A DNA stretch of 64,000 nucleotides, from positions 9,597 to 73,596 of the forward strand of contig MU404085.1 in assembly GCA_022695795.1 (NCBI GenBank). Reading direction: 5' to 3'. The notes below the pieces were generated by a model. That model searched no databases. It worked only from the letters and a program-made list of their open reading frames with translations, and was not told the origin of the DNA. Positions 1 through 12,672 of this stretch are shown here, in pieces; the stretch's first letter is position 1, and the number at the start of each line of letters is the position of its first letter. The translations under genes were made by a program, and so were the position numbers. The DNA is from Biscogniauxia marginata (lineage: Eukaryota; Ascomycota; Sordariomycetes; Xylariales; Xylariaceae).

Positions 1-110
1 TTATAATTAAAAGGAAAAAGAATTATAATTAAAAGGAAAAAGAATTATAATTAAAAGGAAAAAGAATTATAATTAAAAGGAAAAAGAATTATAATTAAAA
101 GGAAAAAGAA
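1..110. repeat. 22-bp tandem repeat, five copies
   Basis: Five perfect head-to-tail copies of a 22 bp A/G-rich unit (starting ttataattaaaaggaaaaag) run from the first base and break up at about 116. The array continues off the left edge, so the true copy number is unknown. It lies inside the degraded retroelement. It may be an expanded purine-rich internal repeat of that element. Confidence 0.9.
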
Positions 111-2093
111 TTATAATTTTAATAAGGATTTAGTAACGAATTTTTTTTATATAAAGAAAAGGTTTATATATTAAAACGAGTATAAGACGAATTTATTAAG
201 GAATTCTACAAACACCCCTTACACGGTTACCAGGGAATTTTCAAAACGTTAAAACGACTTTAAAAAGGATTCGATTTTCTAGGAATGCGATAAATAATAA
301 AAAGAATTATAAAGAGTTATAACGTTTATAATAAGGCTAAGGCATTACAATATAAACTATATAAATTACTATAATTAATTTAAATACTTAATAAAGTATA
401 ATATATAATTATATAGGATTTCGTAATGAAACTTTTTAAGTTAAAAGATTTTATTATAAAAGTACTTTATAATAATATATAAGTAATTATTAATAAACTC
501 ACGAAATATATCTACTTTTTATCATTTAACGAGTTAAATACAGTAAAATAGTTAATTTTTAGTTTTTTAAGAAAGTACGTTAATAAACACGGATTATTAA
601 AGCGTATTATTTTAAATAAAAACAAGTTATTTATATTAAAGTTTTAAACTAATTTAATAAAACGAATAAAAATTAAATAGAAATTATTTATAACGTATTA
701 TCCCTAAATAAATAAATAAATTAAACTAAATAATAAAATAATATTTACGAAGCTATATTAACTAAGAAATAAATAACTAAGTAAAACTATTATTAATAGC
801 CTAAATAGTATATAACATTTCGATTAATAAGGACATAAAAATATTACTATATAAAGCAATATACGGTTAAAAAGCAGAAATCCAAAAATAATTAATTAAA
901 CTCACGAAAACACCAAAAATCGAAATAAAAGCCCCGAGAGTAAAGATACTATCCGAAAAAGTTTAGATAATATAGCGATAACTATAAAAAGAATTATAAT
1001 TTATTTAAAATAAAATAACAAAGTATTATAATAATAAAAATTAAAGAACTAATTTTTAGGAAAAAAGATATAATTTACTTACTTCGTTAATAACAAGGCG
1101 CGATAATAAAAACGCCTTAAATTAAAATAAAATGGCTTAATAAAAAACTTAAATTTAAGAAGTTAAAACTATATAGAATTAAAGAAGTTATTTTAAAAGT
1201 TAATTATAGACTTTTTCTCTTAAAAAGATTTAAAATATATTTTATATTTCATATTTCACTTTTAAAATTAACACTAATTAAAACTTAAAAAAGAAATAAA
1301 GAAATATAAAATAAAAAGAATTTTAAACTTAAAAAGGGTTAATAATTAGTTATAATAACTTGTTAAATAAAAAGGTTACTTATTAAAAAAAACACTTAAA
1401 AACCACTTAAGCACTTAAGAAACTTAATAAACGAACTTACAAGGTTTCACCATTAAAATCTAGACTAGCTAGGAAGGCTTAAGGATCGAGGTTTTGGTTT
1501 AACTAAAACTAGTTAAAAGAAAAGGGAGCGACTTTAAAAGTAAAGCTAGCTTATACCGCTTTTAAATACCCTTGTCTTCCCTTTTCACGCTTAACACGCT
1601 TTAATTCTTTTAAGTTGTTAATCCTTTTAAAAATAGCTTTTATTATTTTATTATATTATAACTTTTTTTATTTTTAAATATAATAAATTTTTACGTTTAT
1701 CGATATATGCTTCTTTTTAAACCTTTTTAACTCGTTTTTAAACTTTTTATATTAAATAGCGATATAACTAAGTTATTTAAAAGTGAAACCTTAAACGTCG
1801 TAAGACGCTTAATTATTTTTAATATAAAAAATAATAAGAAGAGTTCGTTTTAAATAATTAATAAAGAAGTTTTTAATGTTTGTAATAATAATATAAAGTT
1901 ATTTTAATAAGGGATTAAAACACCGTAAAAAGAAAAAAAGCTTTTTAAATAACACTTTTTATAAAGGATTATTTAGTTATTTTACGTATTTAGTTAAATA
2001 TAATTAAAGTGGTTAAGAAAAAAAGGGACTTACTTACTCGAAAAATCGGAAAAGTAGTATTTAAAAATAAAAACCTTAAAAGGGGGAAAATAG
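1..2093 (+). mobile_element. RIP-degraded Ty3/gypsy element, 3' part of pol
   Basis: Very AT-rich DNA with no usable ORF. Reading past stops, about 1065-1275 gives a plus-strand translation resembling the C-terminal end of a gypsy integrase: a DxVYLLR-like start, a basic stretch with LKxKKLKLYRIKEV, then VNYRLFL and a YILYFIFHF segment where intact elements have the IHPVFHVSLLE motif. Stops are TAA/TAG and residues are skewed to K, N, I, L and Y, as expected from C-to-T decay (RIP). A purine run at about 2078-2093 abuts the LTR and fits a polypurine tract. Family recognition is from memory of the motif; the element is not functional and its 5' part lies outside the window. Confidence 0.75.
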
Positions 2094-2485
2094 TGTTATA
2101 ACCCTGTTTAGTTAAGTGATTTAAGTTATGTAACCTTGGGTTAGCTATCTCGCGATTTCGCCGAGATCGCGAGATTAATAAAGATCTCGCTGTTTTTACG
2201 AAATCATTATATTTAATAGAAAAACCTTAAATAATAAAAAGAAGTATAAAAAAGATAAGATTTCTTATATATTTAGTTATTTATTTTAATTCTTTAGTTA
2301 TTAACTTAAAATTATAATTACTTTTTAATATTATAATGAAAGTACTATGAAATCTTTTTAACGAATAAGATATTATAAATTTCTTAAATTAACTTTAATT
2401 TATTGTTATTATTAAAACAAGAAAACCTAGTACGTATTTACCTGTGAAGTTAGTTGACTAGGAACATATAGGGAGGTTCGTCATA
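2094..2485 (+). mobile_element. 3' LTR of the gypsy element (family A, copy 1)
   Basis: Starts TGTTATAA right after the polypurine tract and ends at gggaggttcgtcata. The last ~270 bp align along their length with 63050-63291 on the same strand and with the reverse complement of 55487-55735. Shared blocks include tagttatttatt, attataattactttt, aagaaaacctagta and gttgactaggaacata. The unmutated end seems to be CGTCACA (preserved in the 55.5 kb copy); here it reads CGTCATA. Confidence 0.85.
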
Positions 2486-3250
2486 ATTAAGTTTATATAA
2501 AAGAGCTTTAATAAAGCTTTAAAGCCAGGCTCTCTTTTAATAATTCATTATTTTTTCCTTTTACTTTATATGTGTTCGTATTAATTACTTATATATTTAA
2601 TTTAAATATTAAATATCGAAAAGTTTTATATATTAAAATTTAATAAACACTTATAATCTTAGAAAATAAACTTTTACTTTAATTAACTACTTATTAAACT
2701 GGATGAGACTTGATACGGGTGAAACATCGTGGAAATAGTCGATTTCACCGTGCAAATAGGTGTTCAGTGTTTTCCCTTTTCAAGAAAGTTCAGCGTTTCG
2801 GGTAGCCAGCCGTATTTCGTTTCTGGGTCGAGCACGTAATAGCCGGGAAACGACCATGACTGTATTCCAGATGAGATATGTAGGCAGATGACTAGCCGAT
2901 GAACGCCTTGAACATGCCCACCTTTGGAACGGATCAGTTATTTAAGACGGCAGAGAAATACCAGAACTATTCGGCGCCAATTTCCCCAGCTCCTTCCATC
3001 CCGAAGATCGTCGTACCGAAGTCGAAGTCCGCGTTCGCCGTAAGGGGGTTAGCAGGTATCATTGAGCTAAAGTCCTGCATCAAAGTTAGAACAAGGAGCC
3101 TAGCATTTACGCGACCGAGATACCTACCATTTTAGTTGTGGTATCCATGACGCCGGATGAATTTGATGCTGTTTGCGGACGGCCGTTAGCATTATTGCCC
3201 GCAGGGACCGGAGCCGATGGAGGTGGCATAGACCTTTGCTATAGTAAGCT
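2486..3250. other. Transition from AT-rich repeat to unique sequence; no gene
   Basis: 2486-2700 is still AT-rich and unassigned. Composition changes abruptly near 2700 to about 50% GC. 2700-3250 is the downstream flank or 3' UTR of the NLR-like gene on the minus strand. Short plus-strand ORFs here (2899-3135, 3138-3359) have no recognisable features and are regarded as chance. Confidence 0.6.
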
Positions 3251-6200
3251 TTACACAGGATCCACAGGGCCCTGCTGCCATTGCATCTGCTGGGGACTAC
3301 CCTGCGGACTTTGCTGTTGTCCCATCATTTGCGGATTCATCTGGCTATTGAAAGGTTGATTCGGATGTGAACTCGGCGGCCGCATACCCTCGTTCATCTG
3401 CACAAGCCTGTTATTATCCACGTTGTTCATACCCTTGAAAAGCTGGTCTTGCATGTTGGGGTCCACGCTGGACGGTGTGAAGCTCATTGTGTGGGCACGC
3501 TGGGGAAGAGGCGGTAGGGTATCGATGGTATTCATCTGAGGTGCGTCACGCTTCACCTGTTCTGCAGGGTTAGAGGTCCCCGTTCTAGCCCATTGATGTG
3601 GAATGAAAGCCTCCCCATTTGGGCCAGGGGGTTCAGCAGGGCCTCCAGGACCGATCGGACCAGCACTATCTCCCCGTATGCCTGTCATGATGTCTTGTTC
3701 TTGCCTCGCCATCATAAGCCGCCTCTTATTTTGTTGTTGCAATAACATTATTTTCATCTGGTGGTCTGAAAGAGCATGGATTTTGCCATCTCCCTGAGCA
3801 GCGTCGGATCGGGGTGTTATTCCGGCGAGGCTACCCATTTTACCTGCATTGTAGAAGGCACCCAGTTCTGCCTCGCTGGGGCCTTTCTCCGTGGGTTTCT
3901 CGACCAATAGTGGCAAGAAGTCGGTGTCGTCCAAGACTTTGCCACTAACGACTTCTTGCGTGGCATCGAATAGCTGGAAATCGGTTGCTGAGCGTGGTAA
4001 TCTGGCCGTACGCATTGTTGGAGAAGCTAGTCCGAATGTCTCTGATTGAGCGTCGTTGTGTGTCGGAATGTTTCCTTCTAGATCCAGGAAAGAAGGAACC
4101 TCGCCATGCTCGGATGCCTCATCCCCGGGAGCATTTGATAGACCACCTGCTTCTTTAGCCCATGGCCGATTTGAGCTTAGTGGTAACTGTGGTAGTTGCC
4201 GGGGACGCATAGCCCGAGGGTGCATTTGGCCAGTCTGCATAGGCATTCCTTGCTTGGCCATCATATTCAGGTCTCCCTTTGAGTCTTTTGGCGTAGAGCT
4301 TGGGATTGAGGCAGAGAACTTCTTGATAGTTGTCCGCTTCAGGCCTGGACCTTTCTCACTGTGACATTTTGTGTGATGCTCTTTCAGACTCCTATGAGAG
4401 GGGAATGGTGGATATTGACAATCTGGAACGTCACAAAGGATCCGTCGGTGACTAGCCTCGTGAGCGAGTCGAAGATTATCGTTATCGAATCCCATGGCGG
4501 CTCGTGGACATGACCATAGGCGACAAGTGAACGCGGCCATTCTAAATTCTTGCTTGAACCTTTCGAACTCCTGCAAGCTGACTCCGGAGCAGCTGCGCAT
4601 GCTCAGCAACTCTTTGATTGTATGCTGGTAGTTGAACAGGAGCGAATCTAGGCTTGTCACCTCAACGAGATCGGTTGTAGTGCCTATCAAGGTATAAGCA
4701 TAACGTCAAGGAGCTACACAAGTGGGCAGGTCTCACTTACCATTATCTGGGTCTGGCATCTCCAGATATCTCGATCGCCGTTTAAATAGTAGTGTTCTTG
4801 CAACCTCGTATAACTCGCTGCCATGCTGTAAGTAAGCCAGCCGATTATCGAGCAACAGGGAAGCGTGGTCGTCTTTTCCACTCCCAGGAGCCATAGTCAG
4901 CTCTTTCAGTGCTTTTGACAGCTCACAAGATAGAAGAAAGAGCTTTGAGTTCATGTCCATGCCCTTGACGGATGAAGCATTTGAGAGAAGGTATTCTAGC
5001 CAGTACTCCGTGGCGTAGGTATGAAAGGCGTGAAGGCTACGAACCACTCGTAGGAATCGCGATTGTTTTGAGAATGATCGCGAAAATACCCGAAAGCCCG
5101 AAAGTAGACACGTAACTGTAGCCAGTCCCTGCTCAGATAGAGCAGTTTCCTCATTCAATATCACATTGCTTTCAGAGCTTTGTAGAAAGCTGCCCGCCAT
5201 TAGCAATACCATCAGAAAGGGAGCATGGCGGATAACCTACTCTCTCACCGAGACATGAATGAAAGCAAACGTCGAGTCACGTCGCTCCTCTACCAACGGG
5301 ATGCACATGCCGAAGACGTACTGTGGAGGTAGCTCACTAGCCTTTTGGTCCCCCGTGCTGAAAGCGAGAGCGGACCGAAACTCAACCTTCCGAAGTGGTC
5401 GTTTAGCAAAAGCGATCCATCCAAGGATTGATCTCATTCGTGCAACAGAGCGGTCATCGAAATGAGACGTAAGTTGCATCAGGATTTGTCCATAACTGTT
5501 TCCGGTGTTAGTACAGTTTTACGCTCAGGTCGGTAGGTTTGCAACACACAACTCGCTCAGTTTTCGTGGCAGAACGTCTGCAGCTCTCATTATCTCATCT
5601 CGGTGGAAGAGCATGTTCGTCGCGAGGTATTCCAAGACGAGTCTAGCCCAAAGGAACATCCCTATTCAGGGTCAGTTTTGAGTATGGCAAAACCATTCTG
5701 AGACTCACCATCTGCTTTTGTGGCAATGCGAAATCCTATCGTCTTGATATTATCGTCACTGATTCCCATCTGGAAGAGTCGGGGCCGGAGTGCCCCAAGC
5801 CTTTGTGCAGCGTAATGTCTGATAGCCTTCTCCATATTGTCCTTCTCATCTGAAAGAGATATAGTTTGCTTATGTCTTGACTTCTTCGTGATTACTTGTG
5901 AGATGCGGCTGGACAAAAGCACTTTGCAAACTGTTGAGCCAGATAAGAGTGCAGTAGACACGATCCGCTCCAGCATTCTGATGGTCTTAGCTTGTGTGTC
6001 GCTATCGCACTCGTCTAGCCCGTCCACAATTAGGTGGACATACCCTGTCTGCGACGGTACCAGAGATGCAGCGCTAACCAGGTCACGAAGGAGCTGCTCG
6101 AGTAACTGAGAGCTGGGCGCCTTCTTCTTGAGTATCAGCTCTTCGTACACATGAGCGACCAAGTCTGTGTTAGACCGAATGAGCTGGACAAGAATTGATC

Positions 6201-7347
6201 TCAAGATATTCGCATAGTCCTTAGACACCGCATATGAATATGTACAGAAGTGGGTGACAATCAAAGATCGCCCATCAGACTTGAGGAATGTAGCAATTTG
6301 TGTAGCTAAGACGCTCTTCCCGGTTCCCGGATGCCCGTGGAGGACTAGAAAGCTTGCTTCTTGACTACATCTCATCCAAGCTGAAATTTTCGGCTGTTTC
6401 AATATCCAGTCGCAGGTTCCGGCATTGCTCGATGCTTCAAATGCGATGGAATCAAAAATGTTGAGCTGGTCATATTCATCCAATTTTAGCCAGCTGACAA
6501 CTGCAAGATACTGAGCTGCCGTCTGCTCCTTTTCGTCCCTGTCGAGCTTATCGAGAGTTTCCTGTCTCCAGACTTCGAGATTTTCTCTCATCTTATGTGC
6601 CTCAGAGATATTGACTGCGTTGGCCGTCTTGTCGACCAAATCTTCATGGACTTTCAGGTCCTCGATGATACTGTCGAACCGCCGCTGGAAGCGGCCCCAT
6701 GAAGTAAGGAAGAACACCTTCCAACCTGTCAAACATTAGGGCGGTCCGTTATGCAGTGTTTACGCGCGATATTACCACTTCTGCGCACAAACTTGTACGC
6801 TTGCTTGTGAAACTTCAGAATGTCTGCGTAGAAGATAGCCAGAGGTTGCTGAACATCTGGGTTTCTCGAGTATGCGCGGTCCAAGACCTTGAATCTAGCT
6901 AGAGGCTCAGCAATACGAGCGTATGCCCCGATGATTTTCTCAAACGCCTCGACGTAGCCTGATGCAACCTATTATCATAGCCAAGGCCACTTTAGCACTT
7001 TAATCTGCCAACACACTTGCCATATCTGTTCAAGGTCCACGTACTTTTAGGATCAACTTGATAGGCGCCCAGATCCACGGCAGAAATGGTGTCCCATTGC
7101 AAAGAACTTCGATCGACTTTGAATAGTACTCCAAGCCAGTGAATAAGGGCATAAGTCTTCGCATATTCCGCAGCGATTGACGCGCCGCAAGCACGTCCTC
7201 GATATTGTGAGCGGCCTGTCGTACATCATCAAGCGTTGTATTGTTGAGATATGCACGGTCACCGACCGAAATGGTTTGTTCTAAGTCCTTGAATGCATCC
7301 TGAATAACACTTCGGGCCACCAACGAGATTCGGGTTGTCAGCGCCAT
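3251..7347 (-). CDS. NLR-like STAND protein: N-terminal helical domain, NACHT NTPase, C2H2 zinc-finger tail
   Basis: Seven exons, all junctions in frame: 7347-7045, 6968-6776, 6725-5709, 5661-5550, 5495-5241, 5189-4741, 4683-3251; 1253 residues. Residues 1-165 form an alpha-helical domain typical of fungal NACHT proteins (WIWAPIKLILK, then AFEKIIGAYARIAEPL); I recall it as DUF7708-like. The NACHT core has P-loop GHPGTGKS (about 300) and Walker B HLIVDGLDECD (about 390). A winged-helix-like segment follows (LDDRSVARMRSILGWIAFAKRPL in shape, ending FIHVSVRDFLQSSES). Around 830-890 lie Cys/His pairs of a C2H2 zinc finger (CDVPDC...H...H..CH). The last ~350 residues are disordered, M/Q/P-rich, with a collagen-like GPIGPGGPAEPPGPNG stretch. 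There are no WD, ankyrin or TPR repeats. Fungal NLRs are linked to self/non-self recognition and immunity-like cell death; the ligand here is unknown. It sits next to a RIP-degraded retroelement and is divergent from the SNF2 gene. Confidence 0.85.
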
Positions 7348-7820
7348 TTATAGGTTGGTGATGTGAGTCGCTTCTGGGCCACAGAGCTTAAAGGATTTCT
7401 ATAGGGACGGCAGACGGGTCCGATTTTCTTGATCGTTAAGAAGGGAACTTGGACAAGTTCATTCAGATCTAAACAAGACGACTCTGCCACTGTCAGAGAG
7501 GCTGTGCACTACGAAACTAAGCCTCCAAAGCTGCGCCCGTGAAGAGTTGGTAGCTGGCGTGGTGCAACTTGATTGGACCTGAATATGAGGCTGTGAGGAC
7601 GCCACCGATACCAATCAAGGCAGCCTGTTGGGGAGTCAGCGTTGCAGCGTTGGTACGCGCTCATTGCAAAAGTTTGCTGGGATACACAGAGTCAGGCATG
7701 ATGCCTAATTTCAAACATTCTCAAGCCTTACATAGACAACTTTGCGGCGAGTGCGACTATCATCAGCTAATTCAAGGTCAGTTTAACAACTACAGACTGA
7801 TAACCCCCCATGTTTGCATC
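7348..7820. promoter_or_regulatory. Shared divergent promoter, NLR gene / SNF2 gene
   Basis: About 470 bp separate the NLR start (7347, minus) from the preferred SNF2 start (7821, plus), so both 5' regions share it. The SNF2 frame stays open upstream to an ATG at 7569, so a longer N-terminus is possible; 7821 was chosen because the protein becomes charged and low-complexity (KKRRHDESSASES) right after it. I see no clear TATA box. Confidence 0.5.
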
Positions 7821-10800
7821 ATGGTCGACTTTTCGCGCTATGGGAATAACTCAGGCAAAAAACGAAGACATGACGAGTCCTCGGCTAGTGAATCCACCAT
7901 AGGACGAGGAACAAAACGCGCTACAAGTCGAGCAGAACCTTTGGCGAGCATCACAGCACTTCAACCAATGAGCCATCAGGCAAACGCCATACTTGAGGGA
8001 ACTAGCGAATGGACCATTGATCAGAGGTCCACGACGCATTATAGCAGTTGGCAGAATCTTCAACTGTTGCCAGAGACCCCAACCATGCAGGGGCATCCAG
8101 TTCAACTTTCAAATTTCCCATATGATCAACAACATACTCTGCCGAGCGTAGATATGGTCTTCGAAAGCTCCGATGCTCTGCCTTTTAACCATGGCAACCA
8201 GATATACACAACCACGCCGTTTGACCAACAGTACGAGGTGTGGGACGTTACGAAATTCCAGCAATCGTCAAGCTACGGGGTTGCTCCTGTCCAGGGGAAT
8301 TCATCATCCCGACAAAAGCACTGCGGAGTTCTAGATACAGGAAACCTCCAAGTTTCTCACAATACTATTGCTACGTTAGTGCACAGTTTAAACCCCAACG
8401 TTAGTTTTGATGCTTATTTTACAAACCTGAAAGGCCCGTCCCATTTGTTCAAGGACACACCGACCAGTATTTAAGTATACAAACCGCACAAGAGCATGGA
8501 AAGTGTGTAGAAACAGACAGATATAACAGCCAGCCTGTTCAAGAGACTGATTCAGTTTGCTTTGGAATGGTTCGTAACTCTGCAATTAAAGCGTGACTGC
8601 ATGGAATTGATGCTTTTTAGGTCATCAACGTTGCTGGCAGTTGCGGACCTTCGCTTTCATGTAGCACTTCCAGGTGCCCAATCCGATTCGAATCGTCAGA
8701 GTCCTTCGTTGGGACAGAAGATTTCGCTTTCAAAGGGCGAGTGAACCCTGAATTCACGTACCTGACAGAAGCTTTGTTGGGCGAGTCATCACTTGAGCTT
8801 GAAGCAAGCTCTTCCGTCTCAGAATCTCCTTCAAAATCAGTGGGTAGAGGCAAATCACAGCGTTCTCTTGCATCATCAAGACGATTCTCATTGAATATTA
8901 TTATCTATGGCCCATTTGAGCTTTTCGAAGACATTGGCAGCTTCTTTCAAGATCATGATATCTTTCTTCAGGATCCAGTTGGCTGCGAGCGGAATGTTCG
9001 ATATTGCAACCCTCACAGACTCCCTTTCTTGGATACCACGCTCACAAAGTTCACCTACGACTTAGCGAAACAGCCTGCACATGTGGTTGAGATGGATGAT
9101 GTGGATAGCCGCCCGGAACTGCTGGACATTCTGAACTCACAGGAAGACTTAGCCGAGGCATCCCAGCCACAATCAGTAAGAACTACATTGGCAAAGTAGG
9201 TGATAGTTGACTACCGAAGAGACAGAAAGTGAAATTAACTTATAGCCAGACACCAGAAGCAAGCTGTGACGTTCATGCTTCAGAGGGAACATGGCTGGGC
9301 CTGGGACGGAAGCAGACCTGATATTTGGGAGGCAGGTGAAAACGGGCAAGAACAATAGTGAATCTCAGATAAGACTCCAAGTCATGTTTTCATGTTGCTG
9401 ACTTTATTAAGCTTCATAAACAGGGTATCAGATGCTCATCAAAAAGAAGAGCCTCCCCAGTTCTACGGAGGCATCGTTGCAGACCCAATGGGACTGGGGA
9501 AGACTCTGTCTATGATTGCCTTGATAGCGTCCGATATCTATCTGGACTACACGGATCTGTCCTCGCTATCTAGAGCTGATAGTGAGGAGTCCTCAGAGCG
9601 GACCTTGGTTATCGTCCCACCCCCATGTAAGTTTTACACCCGTAAAATAGTGCCTATTACAATGGCTAATTTAGGTCATAGTACTGAGCACTTGGGAAGA
9701 ACAGCTCACAGAGTACGCAATCGAAAGCTACTGCTGTTTAATGGAAGTTTTTAACTATTCTAACCCATTTACAGGCACGTTTTCCCAAATAGCCTACCAT
9801 GGCGCCGCCATCATGGCAACTCTCGCCTGGCTAGTCCCTCAGAGCTTGAAGATACGATGATAATACTTACGACCTATCACACTGTGTCGAAGGAATGGAG
9901 GAATTGCAGTGGTATGGACAGCTCTATTCTCTTCACAACTCGATGGAAGCGAGTTGTCTTGGATGAAGGTATGTCATTAATACTAGCATCGAGAACCCAC
10001 AGGCAAGGTGCTGAGACAGGCAGCGCACTTCATACGCAACAGCGAGTCTCAAATGGCTCGTGCTATATGCTCGATCGACTCGGTATCACGATGGGCTGTG
10101 ACAGGGACACCAATTCAGAACCGACTTGGAGACCTAGCTACGCTCTTGAAGTTCCTCAAGGTTTACCCGTACTCGGAGAAGAGGATTTTCGAAGCCGACA
10201 TTTCTTACGTGTGGAAGTCTGGCAATGTTGATGAGGCTGTCAAGCGCTTGAAGAGATTATCCGGCTGTCTTCTCCTCCGTCGCCCAAAGGGCATCATTCA
10301 GCTTCCTCCGAGGCGCGACTTACAGTATCCCGTAAACTTCACGCCAGACGAAAGAAACCTTTACGAATACATTCGGATGCAGGCAATTGCGCATATAGAC
10401 GAGACATTGCTTCGGTACGGCGATTCAACCAAGCCACACTCCTTCGTCAATGTCCTTCAGCGGATCGAGGCAATGAGGATGGTCTGCAATCTCGGTCTTT
10501 CCTATCCATCACGACACGAAATATCGACACATAACGAGTTAGACACCGACAACTGGCAAATGTCAGCACAACGAATTCTCAACCTTCGACGCGAGATGGG
10601 TCCGATTCAATGCCATTCCTGCCGTTCTACTCCTGATACGGTGGAAGGTCTTCTCGATGATCCGACACAACGCGTAGAATCGCAATTCTTCCGGTGCCTG
10701 AGATTTATATGCTCCGTTTGTGTCCAAAAACTTTCAAGCAATGGCGGAATGGTTGCGTGTGGACATGTTCCACCTTGCCCAGTGGGCCCTGTATCAACGG

Positions 10801-11677
10801 ACACCTCAGCCTTAGACGAGCCTTCTGCCTTACCCGGAAATCGACTAGGAGGAATTCTTTCAGCAGGACTTCCTTCGAAGGTGGCGATGCTCTTGGGGGA
10901 TTTGGGAAAGCTACCATCTAACGTCAAATGGTACGCCAATTTCGTATAAACCGCATGGCATGAGCGAGACTGACCAAAACCAGTATTGTATTCTCCACAT
11001 GGAGGATGACTCTTGATGTTGTCGAAGCCGGCCTCAAACAAGCGTTAATACCGTGTCTGCGATTCGACGGAAAGGTTCCACAAAAAGATAGAAACGGTGT
11101 TATTGAGCGGTTTCGGAACGATCCATCAATCAAAGTCTTACTTTTGACACTATCTTGTGGTGCAGTCGGGTAAGTGTCTATCGTTGGGACTATCGCAATT
11201 ACAGATCACGACTAACGTGGGTAAAATGCAAGTCTCACATTGACTGTTGCCTCCCGGGCATACCTCATGGAGCCACACTGGTGAGCATCGACTCCTTGGT
11301 CAACCTGAAATGGGATACTAATTTATATGACACTCTAGGAACCCAACTTTGGAAGACCAGGCACTGGCACGGATTCACAGGATGGGACAGACTCGAGAGG
11401 TAACCACCGTGCGGTTCTTTGTGCGAGACTCGTTTGAAGAGGTAAAGCTACTTTATACACAATTTTTTCTCGTCGTGACTCGCTGACGCCAATCTGACAG
11501 AGAGTTATTGAGGTTCAAAAATCGAAAAGAGACCTTGCAGGTATCATGCTGAATTCCAATGGCGAAGGTGACGGCCAATCAGGCAACACAGCCAGGCCAC
11601 TAGAGGTTGGTGTCTGAGTCAAGCTGGGCAAATGATCATTGCTGACATGAATATAGTTGTTGCGTGAGCTCATCTAA
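7821..11677 (+). CDS. SNF2-family DNA translocase, RAD5/RAD16/HLTF-like, with degenerate RING
   Basis: Thirteen exons: 7821-8374, 8434-8592, 8641-9195, 9250-9335, 9432-9626, 9682-9712, 9775-9968, 10024-10930, 10984-11169, 11233-11280, 11339-11441, 11501-11605, 11657-11677. They total 1047 codons plus stop with all phases agreeing. The first ~250 residues are Q/S-rich and divergent. Motif I is ADPMGLGKT; motif II, VLDEAH, is completed across the intron at 9969-10023; motif III is WAVTGTPIQNRL. Spaced Cys/His (CHSC...C...CSVC...CGH) between the helicase lobes resemble a degenerate RING, the architecture of RAD5/HLTF proteins. The C-terminal lobe has VFSTWRMTL, a TLSCGAVGLTLTVASRA segment and ARIHRMGQTREV (motif VI). 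The expected role is ATP-dependent chromatin remodelling or replication-stress repair in the nucleus. The introns at 8375-8433 and 8593-8640 are the least certain; an alternative for the second is 8570-8620. Confidence 0.85.
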
Positions 11678-12672
11678 AGATTCGGCATATAATTATCGAG
11701 ATGCAGAGTATCTAGGTTCGTATAGGCCCGCCGCAGCTCTGAAGGTTATGCCAGCGAACTTCTTACACACCCGTCATCTAACATCTCCTCGACCAGGGCC
11801 TCATATAATACGTCCTCGAAAATGAATGCCAAATCTATTGCTGTGAGCTAACATTTTGCGGCGTCCTGGCAAATAACGGAACTATGAGACTGAACTTGTG
11901 GAATCTTGTCAAGGTTCCGGTCAAAAGACGTATATTAAAAATAGTATCTACGATAAGGTTTATATTCCTAGGTTCTTTGATATATTCAGTGTATTCTCTT
12001 CCTCAACGGCGCTGAAGAACTGTCTCATTAAGAGTTACCACGACCAAGACTTACCCTGTGGAAACAAACCAGATTTTCATATTCACTACTCCGTACAGCT
12101 ATCAGAAACTCCCTATTCTTGTGCTTGCCCGTCTTAACTCGACCGGACTATAACATGAAAGTTATATTAATTTCCAACAGCTCGAATGAGATGTATCTAA
12201 CTACTAGGTTGCTATAGTCCACAACTTTTAGTGGTTATTCGAAAACTAAACCCAGTGGAAGTTGTAGGTAGTTGATTTTGAGTAGGAAGTGGATTAGTGT
12301 AGAGACTATCATGCTATCGAGAGATATTCAATACTCCGTAATGGATTCAATAGACGGGAAGCTTAAATAAGTCTTCAGCCACGCAAAACAAGACGCGACG
12401 CCACACTTAACCCGAACCAGCACGACGCCCCATTCGCATTCCACTCCGATCTGCGTAGATGTCGTCACTATATTCCCGACGCACCCTACCTAGTTTTTCG
12501 CGCCTCCCGTCCCTCCTCCGACCGAACAACGCAGTTGGAAACAACTAAATCCTTCCCTCTTTCCTCCCCCCCCTCCCCTCTCAATCCTTCAAACCCCATT
12601 CCCTAGTAAAACTCCCCTCAAAAACATATTTAGGAAAAAAAGGAAAAACAAAAGAAAATTGAATAATGAGGG
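11678..12672 (+). promoter_or_regulatory. Intergenic, promoter of the J-protein gene
   Basis: No gene seen. A pyrimidine-rich tract (about 12541-12590, runs of ct and cccc) lies just upstream of the J-protein, as is common in fungal core promoters. TACTCCGTA motifs occur at 12087 and 12332. A 79-codon ORF at 11898-12137 has no recognisable features. Confidence 0.45.

Noticed and set aside
1..110. CRISPR-like tandem array
   Set aside because: Units are contiguous with no spacers, in a eukaryotic repeat. It is a simple tandem repeat.
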